35,740 bases of DNA from Sulfurimonas sp. SAG-AH-194-L11 (GCF_029215995.1 NZ_JAEMVB010000017.1:1-35740), one strand, 5' to 3'; shown: positions 24,076 to 33,152, counted from the stretch's first letter. Notes: generated by a model not told the origin, from the sequence alone. A program made the numbers and translations.

Positions 24076-25905
24076 TTAAATATTTTCTATTTTTTCTTCA
24101 TACTCTAAAAGTATAGTGTCAAGTTCATCTTGTACAACTTCTAGCTCTTCAAAGAGTTCTTCAACTCTGCTCTCTTCTTGTGAAACAGTTTTTGAGAGTT
24201 CCATCAAAGATGCACTATCTCCTGCATTTGATGCAACTATGAGTTCTTCATGGTGTAGTGAGAGTGCATCTTCAAGTTCCATTATAGTATTTTCAAGTTT
24301 TTCTACTCTCTTTTTAAGTCCAGAAGTTAGCTTGTTTCTCTCTCTAACTAACTCTGCTTTGAGTTTTTTACTCTCTTTGTTGTTTGATTTGGCGACAACT
24401 TTAACTTTTTGCTCCACCTCATCTTCTTCCCACCCAATTTTCTCTAAGAACTCATCATAGCCACCATTAAAATACTCAGCACCACTCTTAGCAAAGATAA
24501 CAAGTCTATCACAAACGCGACGCAGCATCTCTTCTGAGTGAGTAACGATTAGAACAGCCCCATCAAAGTTCTGTATAGCTTCAGTCAGTGCTTCAATGCT
24601 TTCCATGTCAAGGTGGTTAGTTGGCTCATCAAGAAAAAGAAGATTTACTTCTCTGGCTAAAATTTGCCCCAACATTACACGAGATTTTTCTCCACCTGAT
24701 AGTAGAGAGACTTTTTTGTCACTACTATCTCCACTAAACATCATAGAGCCTGCTATGCTTCTGACTCTCTCATTTGAGAGTTTGGTGTTAGCTGAGTGTA
24801 TCTCATCTGTTACTGTGGCATTTGGATGAAGTCTTGCTATGTTTGTTTGACCAAAGTGTGCAAACTCTACAGAGGGGTGTGAAGTAAGTGTTCCTGAGAA
24901 CTGCTTTAGCTCTCCCGCTAAAGTATTAAGTAGGGTTGATTTACCCTTACCGTTTTTTCCTATTATCCCTATGCACTCACCGCGTTTGATACTAAAACTT
25001 ATATCTTTAAAAAGAATATTCTCTGGTGTATAACCAAAACTAAGAGCTTCAACTTCAAGCATCACTTTAGCCGGAGACTCTTTGAAGTTAAACTCAAATG
25101 CAAGAGAGTTATCAAATGCCAAGTCGCTCATCCTATCCATCTTCTCTAGCTGTTTTACTTTTGACTGTGCAAGTGAAGCTGTTGAAGCACGGGCTTTATT
25201 TCTTGCTATGAACTCTTCAAGTTCTTTTACTTTTTTATCTTGTGCTACTTTTTGTTTTGCATAGAGTTCATCATTTAGAGCTAACTGCTCATAAAACTTA
25301 TGTGTATTTCCCTCTAGTATCTCTATGTTTTTACGTACAAGCCCCATAGTATGTGTACAAACACTATCCATAAAGTCACGGTTGTGAGTGATGAGGATAA
25401 GCTCACCAGAAAATGCACGAAGAAAGTTTTTTAACCAACGCAGTGAAACGATGTCAAGGTAGTTAGTTGGCTCATCAAGTAAAAGCAGGTTTGGTTCAGT
25501 CACAAGTAGTTTAGCAAGATTAATTCGTATCTGATAACCACCTGAAAAAGAGAGAGGATCTTTATCTAAGTCTTCATTCACAAAACCCAAACCAAAAAGT
25601 ATCTTCTCGACTCTGTAAACATCATACTTCATCTCCTCTTCTAAGGCAAGTGCCGCCTCTTCACGAAGGGTTTTTTCACTAAAGGTAAGATGCTGTTTAA
25701 GTGTTCCTATCTTATAATGTTTAGGAATGATGACCTCGCCACTATCTTCACTCTCCTCACCTAAAATGAGTCTGAAGAGTGTTGATTTTCCACTTCCATT
25801 TCTTCCGACAAGACCCATACGGTTACCTGCATTTAACTTAAAGTTTAGATTAGAGAAAAGTTCTTGGGAGGCGAAACTTTTACTTATATTTTGAAGTTGT
25901 ATCAT
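24076..25905 (-). CDS. ABC-F family ATPase (Uup/YheS-like)
   Basis: This 609-residue soluble protein has two ABC domains and no membrane helices. Domain 1 has Walker A GRNGSGKST (34-42), signature FSGGYQIRI and Walker B LLLLDEPTNYLD. A charged linker (about 215-270) follows. Domain 2 has Walker A GKNGKGKST (316-324), signature LLSGGEKSRV and Walker B LLFLDEPTNHLD. The C-terminal 120 residues are a Lys/Glu-rich coiled coil. ABC-F proteins act on the ribosome or on DNA, not in transport. The coiled-coil tail suggests the Uup or YheS branches, but I cannot choose. The start ATG overlaps the upstream diguanylate cyclase stop (ATGA), so the two are translationally coupled. Confidence 0.92.
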   Translation of the reverse strand: MIQLQNISKSFASQELFSNLNFKLNAGNRMGLVGRNGSGKSTLFRLILGEESEDSGEVIIPKHYKIGTLKQHLTFSEKTLREEAALALEEEMKYDVYRVEKILFGLGFVNEDLDKDPLSFSGGYQIRINLAKLLVTEPNLLLLDEPTNYLDIVSLRWLKNFLRAFSGELILITHNRDFMDSVCTHTMGLVRKNIEILEGNTHKFYEQLALNDELYAKQKVAQDKKVKELEEFIARNKARASTASLAQSKVKQLEKMDRMSDLAFDNSLAFEFNFKESPAKVMLEVEALSFGYTPENILFKDISFSIKRGECIGIIGKNGKGKSTLLNTLAGELKQFSGTLTSHPSVEFAHFGQTNIARLHPNATVTDEIHSANTKLSNERVRSIAGSMMFSGDSSDKKVSLLSGGEKSRVMLGQILAREVNLLFLDEPTNHLDMESIEALTEAIQNFDGAVLIVTHSEEMLRRVCDRLVIFAKSGAEYFNGGYDEFLEKIGWEEDEVEQKVKVVAKSNNKESKKLKAELVRERNKLTSGLKKRVEKLENTIMELEDALSLHHEELIVASNAGDSASLMELSKTVSQEESRVEELFEELEVVQDELDTILLEYEEKIENI

Positions 25906-27152
25906 ATAGCTTGTGTCACCTGATTTCGACCTTGTTCTTTGGATTTGTATAGAGCATTATCTACTATTTTTAAAACATAGGCTATACTTTTTGGTTTACC
26001 TAAACTTGAGTGGTATAAACCACCACTAATTGTTTTAGAAAAGTCAGTTTCATCTAGCTTAAAAACTTTGTTTTCAATTAAAAGACGAATTTTTTCAGCT
26101 ATTTTTTGAGTCGCTTCTAAGGAAATTCTATTGAGTAAGATTACAAACTCTTCTCCACCCGCTCTATAGACTTTATCTTCCTCTCGAACAGATTTTTGTA
26201 AAATAGAGGCAACCTCTTTAATCACCTTGTCACCAACATCATGCCCATACTTATCATTTACATCTTTAAACCAATCTATATCAAACATCAAAACAGCAAA
26301 AGGAGCCTCATATTTCTTAAAATTTACAATTGCTTTTTCAATATCATCTTCGAGAGTCAGTCTATTACGAAGACCAGTCATTGGATCCTCTGATGCTATC
26401 TTTTGAAGACTATGATTTGCCTCTTGAAGCTTCAGTGTTCGAAGCTCTACCTCTTTTTCTAAGGTATCTAATACTTTCGAATTTTCATCCATTAAAGACC
26501 CAATCTTTTTTACGATAGGTTGAAAGATAAAAATAACCTCTAAAAGCAGTGTAAAAAGGATACATACCCATGCAATAATTTCTAAAGTTTGTAGCCTCTC
26601 AAGCTTTTTGGAACCCTCTAACTCATACACTTTTACGACTTTATCTAAGTCAATTAAGAGTTGTTTTGACTTTGAGTCTATTTCACTGACTATATCTTCA
26701 ACATTATCTAGTTCTTTATAGCGATATAATTCACTTGAAATTTGAGTATACTCATCAACACGATTTTTTAGATCTAGTTCTCCAAAGTAGCTATCATAAA
26801 CAGCTTGAGAGAGTATCATAGTCTCCCCATTAGGTAACTTACCTGTAGATAAAGCTCTATTTGCTTCTTGCATCTCTTTAATATGTCCAGAGAGACTCTC
26901 AAGTAAGTTATCTACTTTATACAAGAACTCATGATGATTATCTAAAACATGGTGTATTCTCTGTACATCAAGTGCTATGTGCTGACTTAACATTCTCTGT
27001 TTTCCTGCAATGTTCACTATATATGCTGTTGAACTTGATTCTTGCAAGGATTTATAGAGTACATAAAAAGAGCTTGTGGAGAGTATCGCTATGATTATAA
27101 GTGCAATTGTATATCGTAATGTGATTCTTTTTTCTAAGTCTAAATTTTTCAT
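25902..27152 (-). CDS. Membrane diguanylate cyclase with PilJ-type sensor region
   Basis: This 416-residue protein has a transmembrane helix at about 15-34, a periplasmic helical region starting with NIAGKQRMLSQ (the type IV pili methyl-accepting/PilJ-like motif), a second helix at about 190-212, a coiled-coil linker, and a GGDEF domain (about 250-416). The active-site motif GGEEF is intact (332-336), and an RxxD inhibitory site, R323-E-E-D326, lies exactly five residues upstream. I therefore predict c-di-GMP synthesis with product inhibition. PilJ-like sensors in other proteins respond to small ligands such as nitrate. A strong AGGAGG precedes the ATG, and TATAAT on the minus strand lies at 27187-27192. 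It heads an operon with the ABC-F and probably the Hcp-like gene. Confidence 0.93.
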   Translation of the reverse strand: MKNLDLEKRITLRYTIALIIIAILSTSSFYVLYKSLQESSSTAYIVNIAGKQRMLSQHIALDVQRIHHVLDNHHEFLYKVDNLLESLSGHIKEMQEANRALSTGKLPNGETMILSQAVYDSYFGELDLKNRVDEYTQISSELYRYKELDNVEDIVSEIDSKSKQLLIDLDKVVKVYELEGSKKLERLQTLEIIAWVCILFTLLLEVIFIFQPIVKKIGSLMDENSKVLDTLEKEVELRTLKLQEANHSLQKIASEDPMTGLRNRLTLEDDIEKAIVNFKKYEAPFAVLMFDIDWFKDVNDKYGHDVGDKVIKEVASILQKSVREEDKVYRAGGEEFVILLNRISLEATQKIAEKIRLLIENKVFKLDETDFSKTISGGLYHSSLGKPKSIAYVLKIVDNALYKSKEQGRNQVTQAI

Positions 27153-27186
27153 ACTACACGCCTCCTACACTTAATTTATAAATCGT

Positions 27187-27192
27187 ATTATA
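27187..27192 (-). promoter_or_regulatory. Probable -10 element for the diguanylate cyclase operon
   Basis: Minus-strand TATAAT (context GTTATAATACG) about 35 nt before the ATG, in the 71-nt gap after addA; followed by an ideal AGGAGG ribosome-binding site (27161-27166). Confidence 0.5.
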
Positions 27193-27223
27193 ACTAATCA
27201 AGTCGATAAAATAGCATTTTAAC

Positions 27224-29935
27224 CTAAACTTCTACTAGCTTTATCTCATCTGCTAACAAGTAGCAGATAATACCTCTCACATTTTCACCACTTATCTCTT
27301 TTATAGCTCTGACATATGCTCGTACTTGATTTATATGCTCTTTGGCATATGCCATTGATGATTTATAATCGATTACAAGATAAGAGCTGTCATCTTTTTG
27401 CACTAAAAGGTCGATGTAGCGTAGTTTGTTCTTGTAACGCAGTGCCTTTTCTTTATAGACTTTTCCTTGTATAAGCTCTTGTACTCTCTCATCTTTAACA
27501 AAAGCATTCACACGCTTAGATATATCTTCTACTTCTGATTTTTCTAGTCTAGAACCATACTTATTGAGCATCATATTTTTTGCATTCTCTAACGCAGCCA
27601 TCTCAAAACTACTCATCATCTCTAACATATAGTGAAGAGCAATACCAAAGTTTATGGCTTTTAAGTCTCCATCAACTTCATTTTCCAGTGCTAAAATATC
27701 ACTCTGTGTTCCATAGTATAACTCTTTATACTCTATCTCTTTGAGTTTTTGAACTTCTACTTTTTCTTGTGCCTTAATACGAAGCTCACCATAACTCGCC
27801 ACCTCTAAGTCTAACAAATCAAAACTAGACTTCTCAGATTTTTTAATGATGACTAAGTTATCTCTCGCTCTTGTAAACGCCACATAGAGTGCATTTAACT
27901 TGTCTTCTTTTACAAGTTGTTTCTCTTTTTCTAAGGCTCTCTCATACTCTATGTCTATGGTATCTCTATTTTTTGTTCTGAGGTAAACACTACGAAGTGA
28001 GATACCATCATAGTTGTAAATAATGCTATCACTTGCAACATTTGGGCGTTTGAGTGAGTCCATAACGATGACATTCTCATACTCTAAACCCTTTGATTTA
28101 TGGATGGTAAGTACCCGTACACCACTTATATCTGAAGATGCGGCGGCAGTATCGAGGCGTTCATACTCAAAAAGTAGTGCTTCGACATCACTGTATCTTG
28201 CCACTGCATTTAAGAAACGCACTAAGTGAAAATCATCGCTAAAGAGTTTGTACTTATCTATAGCCCCTTTGACTATATCTAAGAGTGTGCTTTTGTTAAG
28301 GTCTGCTCTATATATCTTCACAGGAGTTTGCTCTATAAGGGCAAAAAAGTTATGTCTATATATCTCTTCATTAAAGTAAAGGTACTTGAGATACTCTAAA
28401 ATAGCTTTGACACTTTGCTGATTTATAAGTTTAGTTGTTGTCTCTGTCACCACTTCTATGTGCTCATCTAAAAGAGCATTTTTTATCGCCTCTCCGTCAC
28501 CATTTGTTGCACAAAGAATCGCGATGGAGTTACTATCTGCTCCAAGAGAGAGAAACTCTTTGACTTGAGTTATCGCCTCTTCTAGGGGTGCATCATTTTG
28601 GATAACTGCGACATAGCCCCCATCAGCACCTTTTCGGACTAACTGATCAGAGTAATTCTTTATCTTGTTAACAAATGAACGGTTGACAAACTCTATGACC
28701 TCTTTTTGTGAACGATAGTTTGTCAGAAGTTTTTGTACCTCAGTCGAATTTTGCTCCACTACTGCACCAAAGAGTGCTGAGACTCCACCACGAAATCTAT
28801 AAATAGACTGTTTCACATCCCCAACAAAGAAAAAGCTTCCATTTTCAAAGATACCACTACCAGAGGTTATCTCTTCTATGAGAGGTTTTAAAATCTCATA
28901 CTGTGTTATGCTTGTATCTTGAAACTCATCGAGTAGCATATGCTCTATTTTTGCATCAAGTCGAAAGTAAAGAAATTCACTATCATCAAGTCTATGTAAA
29001 ATAGTATGAACTAAAGAGGTGACATCAGAAAAGCTCAGCTCACTATCTTCCATATAGAGTGCTTTTTTTGCCTTTTGGTAGATATCTACTAACTCGCTCA
29101 GTGCATAAAAGAAGTTCTGCTCTTTAGCCTTGTAGTAGCCTTTAATAGCCTCTTGAATAGTATGAAGGTTTTGGTTCATCTCTAAGGTAAAACACTTTTT
29201 AAAAACCCAGTACTCCAGTGTTTCTTTAACTATCCAAGATTTAGCAAGCAGGGCTTCAAAACTATCTCCTGCGACTGCTTTTACTAGTGAAGGTGATGCA
29301 CTTTTACAGTTACTTACAATTGATTGGAGGTTTTTTAGAGCTTCTAGTGCATCTTTTTCGTAAACCTCTGTAGTAGTTTGAGTAAATTTGATGCCTGCTA
29401 GTTCTTCTTTTTTAAGATAAAAAGCATCAAGTAAGGTAAATATATCTGTCACTCTTTTTTTAGACTCAAGTGAAAGGTTTATAAGCATCTCGCGTTTACC
29501 CGCAACACTTACCTCTTTTAAAAATCTCTCTAGTAGTTTTTGCTCATGCTGTGCTGCAAATGTAGAAAAGTCTGGCATAAGCGAAGCATACAGAGAAAAT
29601 TTACGGAGGATGTGAGTAAAAAAACTATCTATGGTCATTATCTTTGTGTGGGCATTCAAAAACTTTGTTAAAATCTCATCTCTATGCTCAAGTAAATATT
29701 CAACTGGTAAATCTGTAACCTTTGCTATCTCAAAGCGTTCATCCCGTAACTCTAGCTCCTCTAAGGTCTCAACAACCCTCTCGCTCATCTCATGAGCCGC
29801 TTTATTTGTAAAGGTAAGTGCCAAAATCTTTGTAGGGTCAGCACCAGTAAAAAGAAGAGAGAGATAACGCACAACAAGCATAAAAGTTTTACCACTTCCT
29901 GCACTCGCTTCATAGGCTAGATTATTAATTAACAT
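27224..29935 (-). CDS. addA: AddA-type helicase-nuclease (RecB-like), double-strand-break repair
   Basis: AddA unwinds and trims DNA at double-strand ends with AddB, preparing them for RecA. The 903-residue protein has a UvrD-like superfamily 1 helicase: Walker A ASAGSGKT (10-17), LALTFTNKAAHEM, the LLDEFQDT motif II, QSIYRFRGG, VLTIHKSKGLEYENV and the motif VI block YVAFTRARDNL. The C-terminal RecB-type nuclease shows GIALHYMLE, LRYIDLL and VIDYKSS, so the catalytic Asp and Lys residues are present. The N-terminus starts close to Walker A, as usual for the family. It is separated from addB, which lies upstream on the same strand, by a zinc operon of opposite orientation. Its start lies 33 nt from the divergent zinc operon start, leaving almost no room for two promoters. 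Confidence 0.9.
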   Translation of the reverse strand: MLINNLAYEASAGSGKTFMLVVRYLSLLFTGADPTKILALTFTNKAAHEMSERVVETLEELELRDERFEIAKVTDLPVEYLLEHRDEILTKFLNAHTKIMTIDSFFTHILRKFSLYASLMPDFSTFAAQHEQKLLERFLKEVSVAGKREMLINLSLESKKRVTDIFTLLDAFYLKKEELAGIKFTQTTTEVYEKDALEALKNLQSIVSNCKSASPSLVKAVAGDSFEALLAKSWIVKETLEYWVFKKCFTLEMNQNLHTIQEAIKGYYKAKEQNFFYALSELVDIYQKAKKALYMEDSELSFSDVTSLVHTILHRLDDSEFLYFRLDAKIEHMLLDEFQDTSITQYEILKPLIEEITSGSGIFENGSFFFVGDVKQSIYRFRGGVSALFGAVVEQNSTEVQKLLTNYRSQKEVIEFVNRSFVNKIKNYSDQLVRKGADGGYVAVIQNDAPLEEAITQVKEFLSLGADSNSIAILCATNGDGEAIKNALLDEHIEVVTETTTKLINQQSVKAILEYLKYLYFNEEIYRHNFFALIEQTPVKIYRADLNKSTLLDIVKGAIDKYKLFSDDFHLVRFLNAVARYSDVEALLFEYERLDTAAASSDISGVRVLTIHKSKGLEYENVIVMDSLKRPNVASDSIIYNYDGISLRSVYLRTKNRDTIDIEYERALEKEKQLVKEDKLNALYVAFTRARDNLVIIKKSEKSSFDLLDLEVASYGELRIKAQEKVEVQKLKEIEYKELYYGTQSDILALENEVDGDLKAINFGIALHYMLEMMSSFEMAALENAKNMMLNKYGSRLEKSEVEDISKRVNAFVKDERVQELIQGKVYKEKALRYKNKLRYIDLLVQKDDSSYLVIDYKSSMAYAKEHINQVRAYVRAIKEISGENVRGIICYLLADEIKLVEV

Positions 29936-29955
29936 ATATTTTCCATTATTTTTGA

Positions 29956-29961
29956 TATAAT
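29956..29961 (+). promoter_or_regulatory. Extended -10 element placing the zinc operon start at +1/+2
   Basis: TGATATAAT (extended TGn plus consensus TATAAT) ends 7 nt before the ATG at 29969, predicting a leaderless first gene. It lies within the 33-nt gap between divergent addA and this operon. Confidence 0.5.
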
Positions 29962-29968
29962 TCCACTT

Positions 29969-30244
29969 ATGAAACTAAAGTTTTTCAAGAATTATTTTAG
30001 CATTATTTTTGTTGTTGCGACACTTATGGGTGTTTTTCATCATCATGATAATCTAAAACCTCATAACGATTGTCAGATATGTACTATTCAATCGAGCATC
30101 GCAGATGCAGATACTCCTGTAGAAAAATTTTACCTGAGTACTTTAGAACAAAACTCAGAAGCAACACTCACTCCACTTTTTTCCCTGACACAAAAAGAGC
30201 TTTACTCCACACTTCAAGCTCGTGCACCACCTTTTATCTCCTAA
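29969..30244 (+). CDS. Small exported His/Cys protein at the head of the zinc operon (DUF2946-like)
   Basis: This 91-residue protein has an N-terminal hydrophobic segment (about 10-22), immediately followed by a probable metal-binding cluster: H24, H25, H26, D27, H32, C35 and C38 (HHHD, KPH, then CQIC). The rest is a hydrophilic helix and a C-terminal ARAPPF tail. The layout of membrane helix, His-Cys knot and terminal RAPP-like tail resembles small DUF2946-type proteins found beside metal-transport genes. A periplasmic metal-binding or sensing role is likely from the residues and the neighbours. No Shine-Dalgarno precedes the ATG; a TATAAT 7 nt upstream suggests a leaderless message. The barrel gene follows after 46 nt. 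Confidence 0.72.
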   Translation: MKLKFFKNYFSIIFVVATLMGVFHHHDNLKPHNDCQICTIQSSIADADTPVEKFYLSTLEQNSEATLTPLFSLTQKELYSTLQARAPPFIS

Positions 30245-30290
30245 AAACAACTTTTAACTACTATAAAAACAATTATCATCGGAGATAACA

Positions 30291-31514
30291 ATGAAAAAAA
30301 TCATTCCTCTTTCTATGCTTTGTGCACTATCACTTATGGCTGATGCCACACTTGATAGTATACAAAAAGAGCTAGAGACACAAAAACAAAAAACAGCGAC
30401 CCTTGAGTCACAAATGCAAGCACTCTCTCGTGCCAACACTAAGCAAAGTGCAAGTTTCTCGCAAAATGCCTACTTACCTGACATCGCGTTTATACTTGAT
30501 ATGTCAGCAGTGGCACGTGATGTAAATAATACCACTTATAGTAACTACGCTATCCCTGGATTTATAGATGCACCAGATACACCAGAGTTAATATTTAACC
30601 CTAACCGTGGCTTTAACCTCAACTATGCAGAGCTAGCACTTCACTCTAGTGTAGACCCCTACTTTGATGCGTTTCTTGTACTGCACCTACAAAGTAATGT
30701 TTTTGAGATAGAAGAAGCTTATGTAATTACAACTTCACTGCCTATGGGACTTCGTATAAAAGCTGGTAAATTTAGAAGTGATTTTGGACGACTTAACAAA
30801 AAGCATCATCACTCTTGGCACTTTGACTCTCAAGCACTCATACATGAAGCCCTCTTTGGTCCTGATGCACTCAAAGACCCCGGTGTGCAACTCCAGTGGG
30901 TAGCACCAACTGATACTTACTTGATGTTAGGTGCTGAGGCTATGCAAGGAACAAATGAAGCTAGTTTTGGAGCAAGTGAATCAAATAATCTCTATATAGG
31001 CTATCTAAAATCAAGCATAGATGTAAGTGAAGACATCTCTTTACTTGGTGGTATGAGTATTATTCATGGGGAAAACTTTGTAAACAACACTCTAAACCCT
31101 ACCGATCTTTATGGCATAGATTTTACTCTAAGAGAGCAGCTCGGAGCTTATAGTTCACTTCTTTGGCAAAATGAATTCATCCAAAGAGAAAAAAATTTAG
31201 GCACAAGAGTTGACAAACAGGCTGGGTTTTACAGTGAACTTATTTATACCTATAACAATAACTATGCAACAGGTCTGCGTTACGATGCAATCACACAAAA
31301 TGATACCGACCTCTCAGCTTACAGTGGTGTAAATACAGACAATCTTGATAGATTTACCGCAATGCTAGAGTATAAACCTTTTGAGATGTCTCGTCTGCGT
31401 TTGAGTTATACATATGATAGAAGTAAAATCATAAGCGGTGAGAGAAAAAATATAAATGAAGTGATGTTAAGTCTTAACATTTCAGCAGGTGCCCATAGTG
31501 CACACGACTTTTAG
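30291..31514 (+). CDS. Outer-membrane beta-barrel protein associated with zinc uptake
   Basis: This 407-residue precursor has a signal peptide (residues 1-17, ending LMADA), a short coiled coil (about 20-48, LETQKQKTATLES) and then a beta-barrel with strands such as FNLNYAELALHS and RLRLSYTYDRSK, ending in a His-containing tail and terminal Phe (HSAHDF). A KKHHHSWHFD loop near residue 170 and the His tail could attract metal. There is no TonB box or plug domain visible, so it looks like a porin-type barrel rather than a classical TonB receptor. GGAG precedes the ATG. It lies between the small His/Cys protein and the zinc-type binding protein, which argues for outer-membrane passage of zinc or a related metal. 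Confidence 0.75.
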   Translation: MKKIIPLSMLCALSLMADATLDSIQKELETQKQKTATLESQMQALSRANTKQSASFSQNAYLPDIAFILDMSAVARDVNNTTYSNYAIPGFIDAPDTPELIFNPNRGFNLNYAELALHSSVDPYFDAFLVLHLQSNVFEIEEAYVITTSLPMGLRIKAGKFRSDFGRLNKKHHHSWHFDSQALIHEALFGPDALKDPGVQLQWVAPTDTYLMLGAEAMQGTNEASFGASESNNLYIGYLKSSIDVSEDISLLGGMSIIHGENFVNNTLNPTDLYGIDFTLREQLGAYSSLLWQNEFIQREKNLGTRVDKQAGFYSELIYTYNNNYATGLRYDAITQNDTDLSAYSGVNTDNLDRFTAMLEYKPFEMSRLRLSYTYDRSKIISGERKNINEVMLSLNISAGAHSAHDF

Positions 31515-31524
31515 GAGATAGAAG

Positions 31525-32406
31525 ATGAAAAAAATTATACTTACTTTAGTACTTGGGCTTACACTTGCATCTGCGAACATTAATGTAGATACAACTTACT
31601 CCACACTTGGGGCAATTGTTAAAAAAATCGGAGCAGAACATGTCAATGTTACAGTACTAGGTTCAAGCAAATATGACCCTCACTTTATCGTGCCAAAACC
31701 ATCACTTTTAGCAAAACTCCGTCGTGCTGACCTACTCATCATCAATGGTGGTGGTTTAGAACTTGGCTGGTTACCACCTCTACTTCGTGGTGCACATAAT
31801 AGTAATATCCAAAATGGAGCAAAAGGTTTTCTTGATATCTCGCATTCTATTGCTATGATAAATGTCCCTGCTTCAGTATCTCGTGCTTTTGGAGATGTTC
31901 ATGCATCAGGAAACCCGCACTACATAACTGACCCTCATCAAGTGCCTATCATTGCAGAAGTGATTTACAAAAAAATCAAACTTTTAGATAGTTCAAATGC
32001 AAATAGTTATGAGACGAACTATCAAAGTTTTATGCAAGAATGGAAAGAGTACCTCACGGAGTTTGATGCAAAAATGCAAGTGTGTAAAACAAAAAAAGTA
32101 GTACAGTATCATCTACTCTTTAACTACTTTTTAAATCGCTACTCTATCAAAAGTTATGGCAATATTGAACCCCTTCCAGGAGTGTCGCCTAGTTCAAAAC
32201 ATACTATAGAACTTATAAGAATGATGCAAAATGAAGATATAAAAGTGATTCTTCAAGATGTTTATCATGAGAAAAAGTCTGCCTCGTTTATAGCAGATAA
32301 AACAGGAGCAAGAGTTGCAACTCTCCCTCATGATGTAGGTTCACTTAAAGGTAGCGATACACTAGAGAGTTTTTACAACACTATAGCGGAACAGATATGT
32401 CGCTAA
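31525..32406 (+). CDS. Zinc/manganese-type ABC transporter substrate-binding protein (ZnuA-like)
   Basis: This 293-residue precursor of the TroA/ZnuA cluster (cluster A-I) has a signal peptide (residues 1-17). The metal site is complete: H53 in YDPHF, H132 in GNPHY, H196 in QYHLLF and D270 in LPHDVGS. H126 is an additional nearby His in the GDVHASGNPH segment. The long His-rich loop of E. coli ZnuA is absent. Three His plus one Asp fits zinc better than manganese, but the metal cannot be settled from sequence. AGGAG precedes the ATG. The gene overlaps the permease start by 10 nt. Confidence 0.9.
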   Translation: MKKIILTLVLGLTLASANINVDTTYSTLGAIVKKIGAEHVNVTVLGSSKYDPHFIVPKPSLLAKLRRADLLIINGGGLELGWLPPLLRGAHNSNIQNGAKGFLDISHSIAMINVPASVSRAFGDVHASGNPHYITDPHQVPIIAEVIYKKIKLLDSSNANSYETNYQSFMQEWKEYLTEFDAKMQVCKTKKVVQYHLLFNYFLNRYSIKSYGNIEPLPGVSPSSKHTIELIRMMQNEDIKVILQDVYHEKKSASFIADKTGARVATLPHDVGSLKGSDTLESFYNTIAEQICR

Positions 32407-33152
32407 TAGAACTCCTTTGGCCTGCATTTGTTCTAGCAATAGCCCTTGTCTTTATCCATACTATTTTTGGTTTAGAGATTATTAAACGCGGGGTTATATT
32501 TACCGACCTTGCTATTGGACAGATTGCAGCTATTGGAATGGCTGTAAGTGTTGCATTTATGGATGGAACTTATCAGAGTGTAATGACCTTTAGTTTTGCA
32601 CTTTTAGCAGCACTTATTATCACTTGGGCAATGAAGCGAGTCAAAAAGATAGAGGCCTTTATAGGTCTGCTCTATGCACTTGGAATATCAAGCATTATGC
32701 TTATCTTAGCACAATCTTCTGAGGGTACAGAACTTTTCTCAAAACTAAGTGCTGCAGATATACTCTTCACTTCGCAAGAAGAACTCTACAGTAGTTTAGC
32801 ACTTTATGGAGTTGTTGGACTTGTTATGTTTACTCTCTACCCGCGTTTAAGTGGTCTTAAAAAAGAGTTGCTATTTTTTATGATGCTCGCACTCACTGTA
32901 ACTTCTTCTGTACAATCTGCTGGTGTTTTAGTAGTCTTTGCTCTACTCATCGCACCCTCTTATGCTGGACTCTCTCAAAAAAGCTTTCAACCCTTTCTTT
33001 TTGCCACACTCTTTGGTTCACTCTGTATAGTTGGAGCACTTGTAGGCTCTTACTATCTTGACCTGCCTACGGGTTATGCTATCATTTTTGTAAGTGTCTT
33101 ATCTTCACTTTTAGTGGTAGTGTTTGGGAGTTTAAAAAGTGGAAAAGTTTAG
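32397..33152 (+). CDS. Zinc-type ABC transporter permease (ZnuB-like, ABC-3 family)
   Basis: This 251-residue inner-membrane protein has about seven or eight hydrophobic helices and the ABC-3 family landmarks: an early GLEIIKRGVIFTDLAIGQIAAIG block, FIGLLYALGIS, and VQSAGVLVVFALLIAPSYAG before the last helices. It forms the channel for the metal delivered by the preceding binding protein. Its ATG overlaps the end of that gene by 10 nt. No ATP-binding subunit follows; the next gene, addB, is on the opposite strand and overlaps by 4 nt. The ATPase must be encoded elsewhere. Confidence 0.9.
   Translation: MSLIELLWPAFVLAIALVFIHTIFGLEIIKRGVIFTDLAIGQIAAIGMAVSVAFMDGTYQSVMTFSFALLAALIITWAMKRVKKIEAFIGLLYALGISSIMLILAQSSEGTELFSKLSAADILFTSQEELYSSLALYGVVGLVMFTLYPRLSGLKKELLFFMMLALTVTSSVQSAGVLVVFALLIAPSYAGLSQKSFQPFLFATLFGSLCIVGALVGSYYLDLPTGYAIIFVSVLSSLLVVVFGSLKSGKV

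Noticed and set aside
24116..24460. Plus-strand Ser-rich open frame of 114 codons
   Set aside because: It is the complement of the Glu/Lys coiled-coil region of the ABC-F gene; the serine richness is a shadow of Glu codons.
30070..30288. Second plus-strand frame of 72 codons over the small His/Cys gene
   Set aside because: It overlaps the better-supported 91-residue gene in another frame and lacks membrane or motif features.
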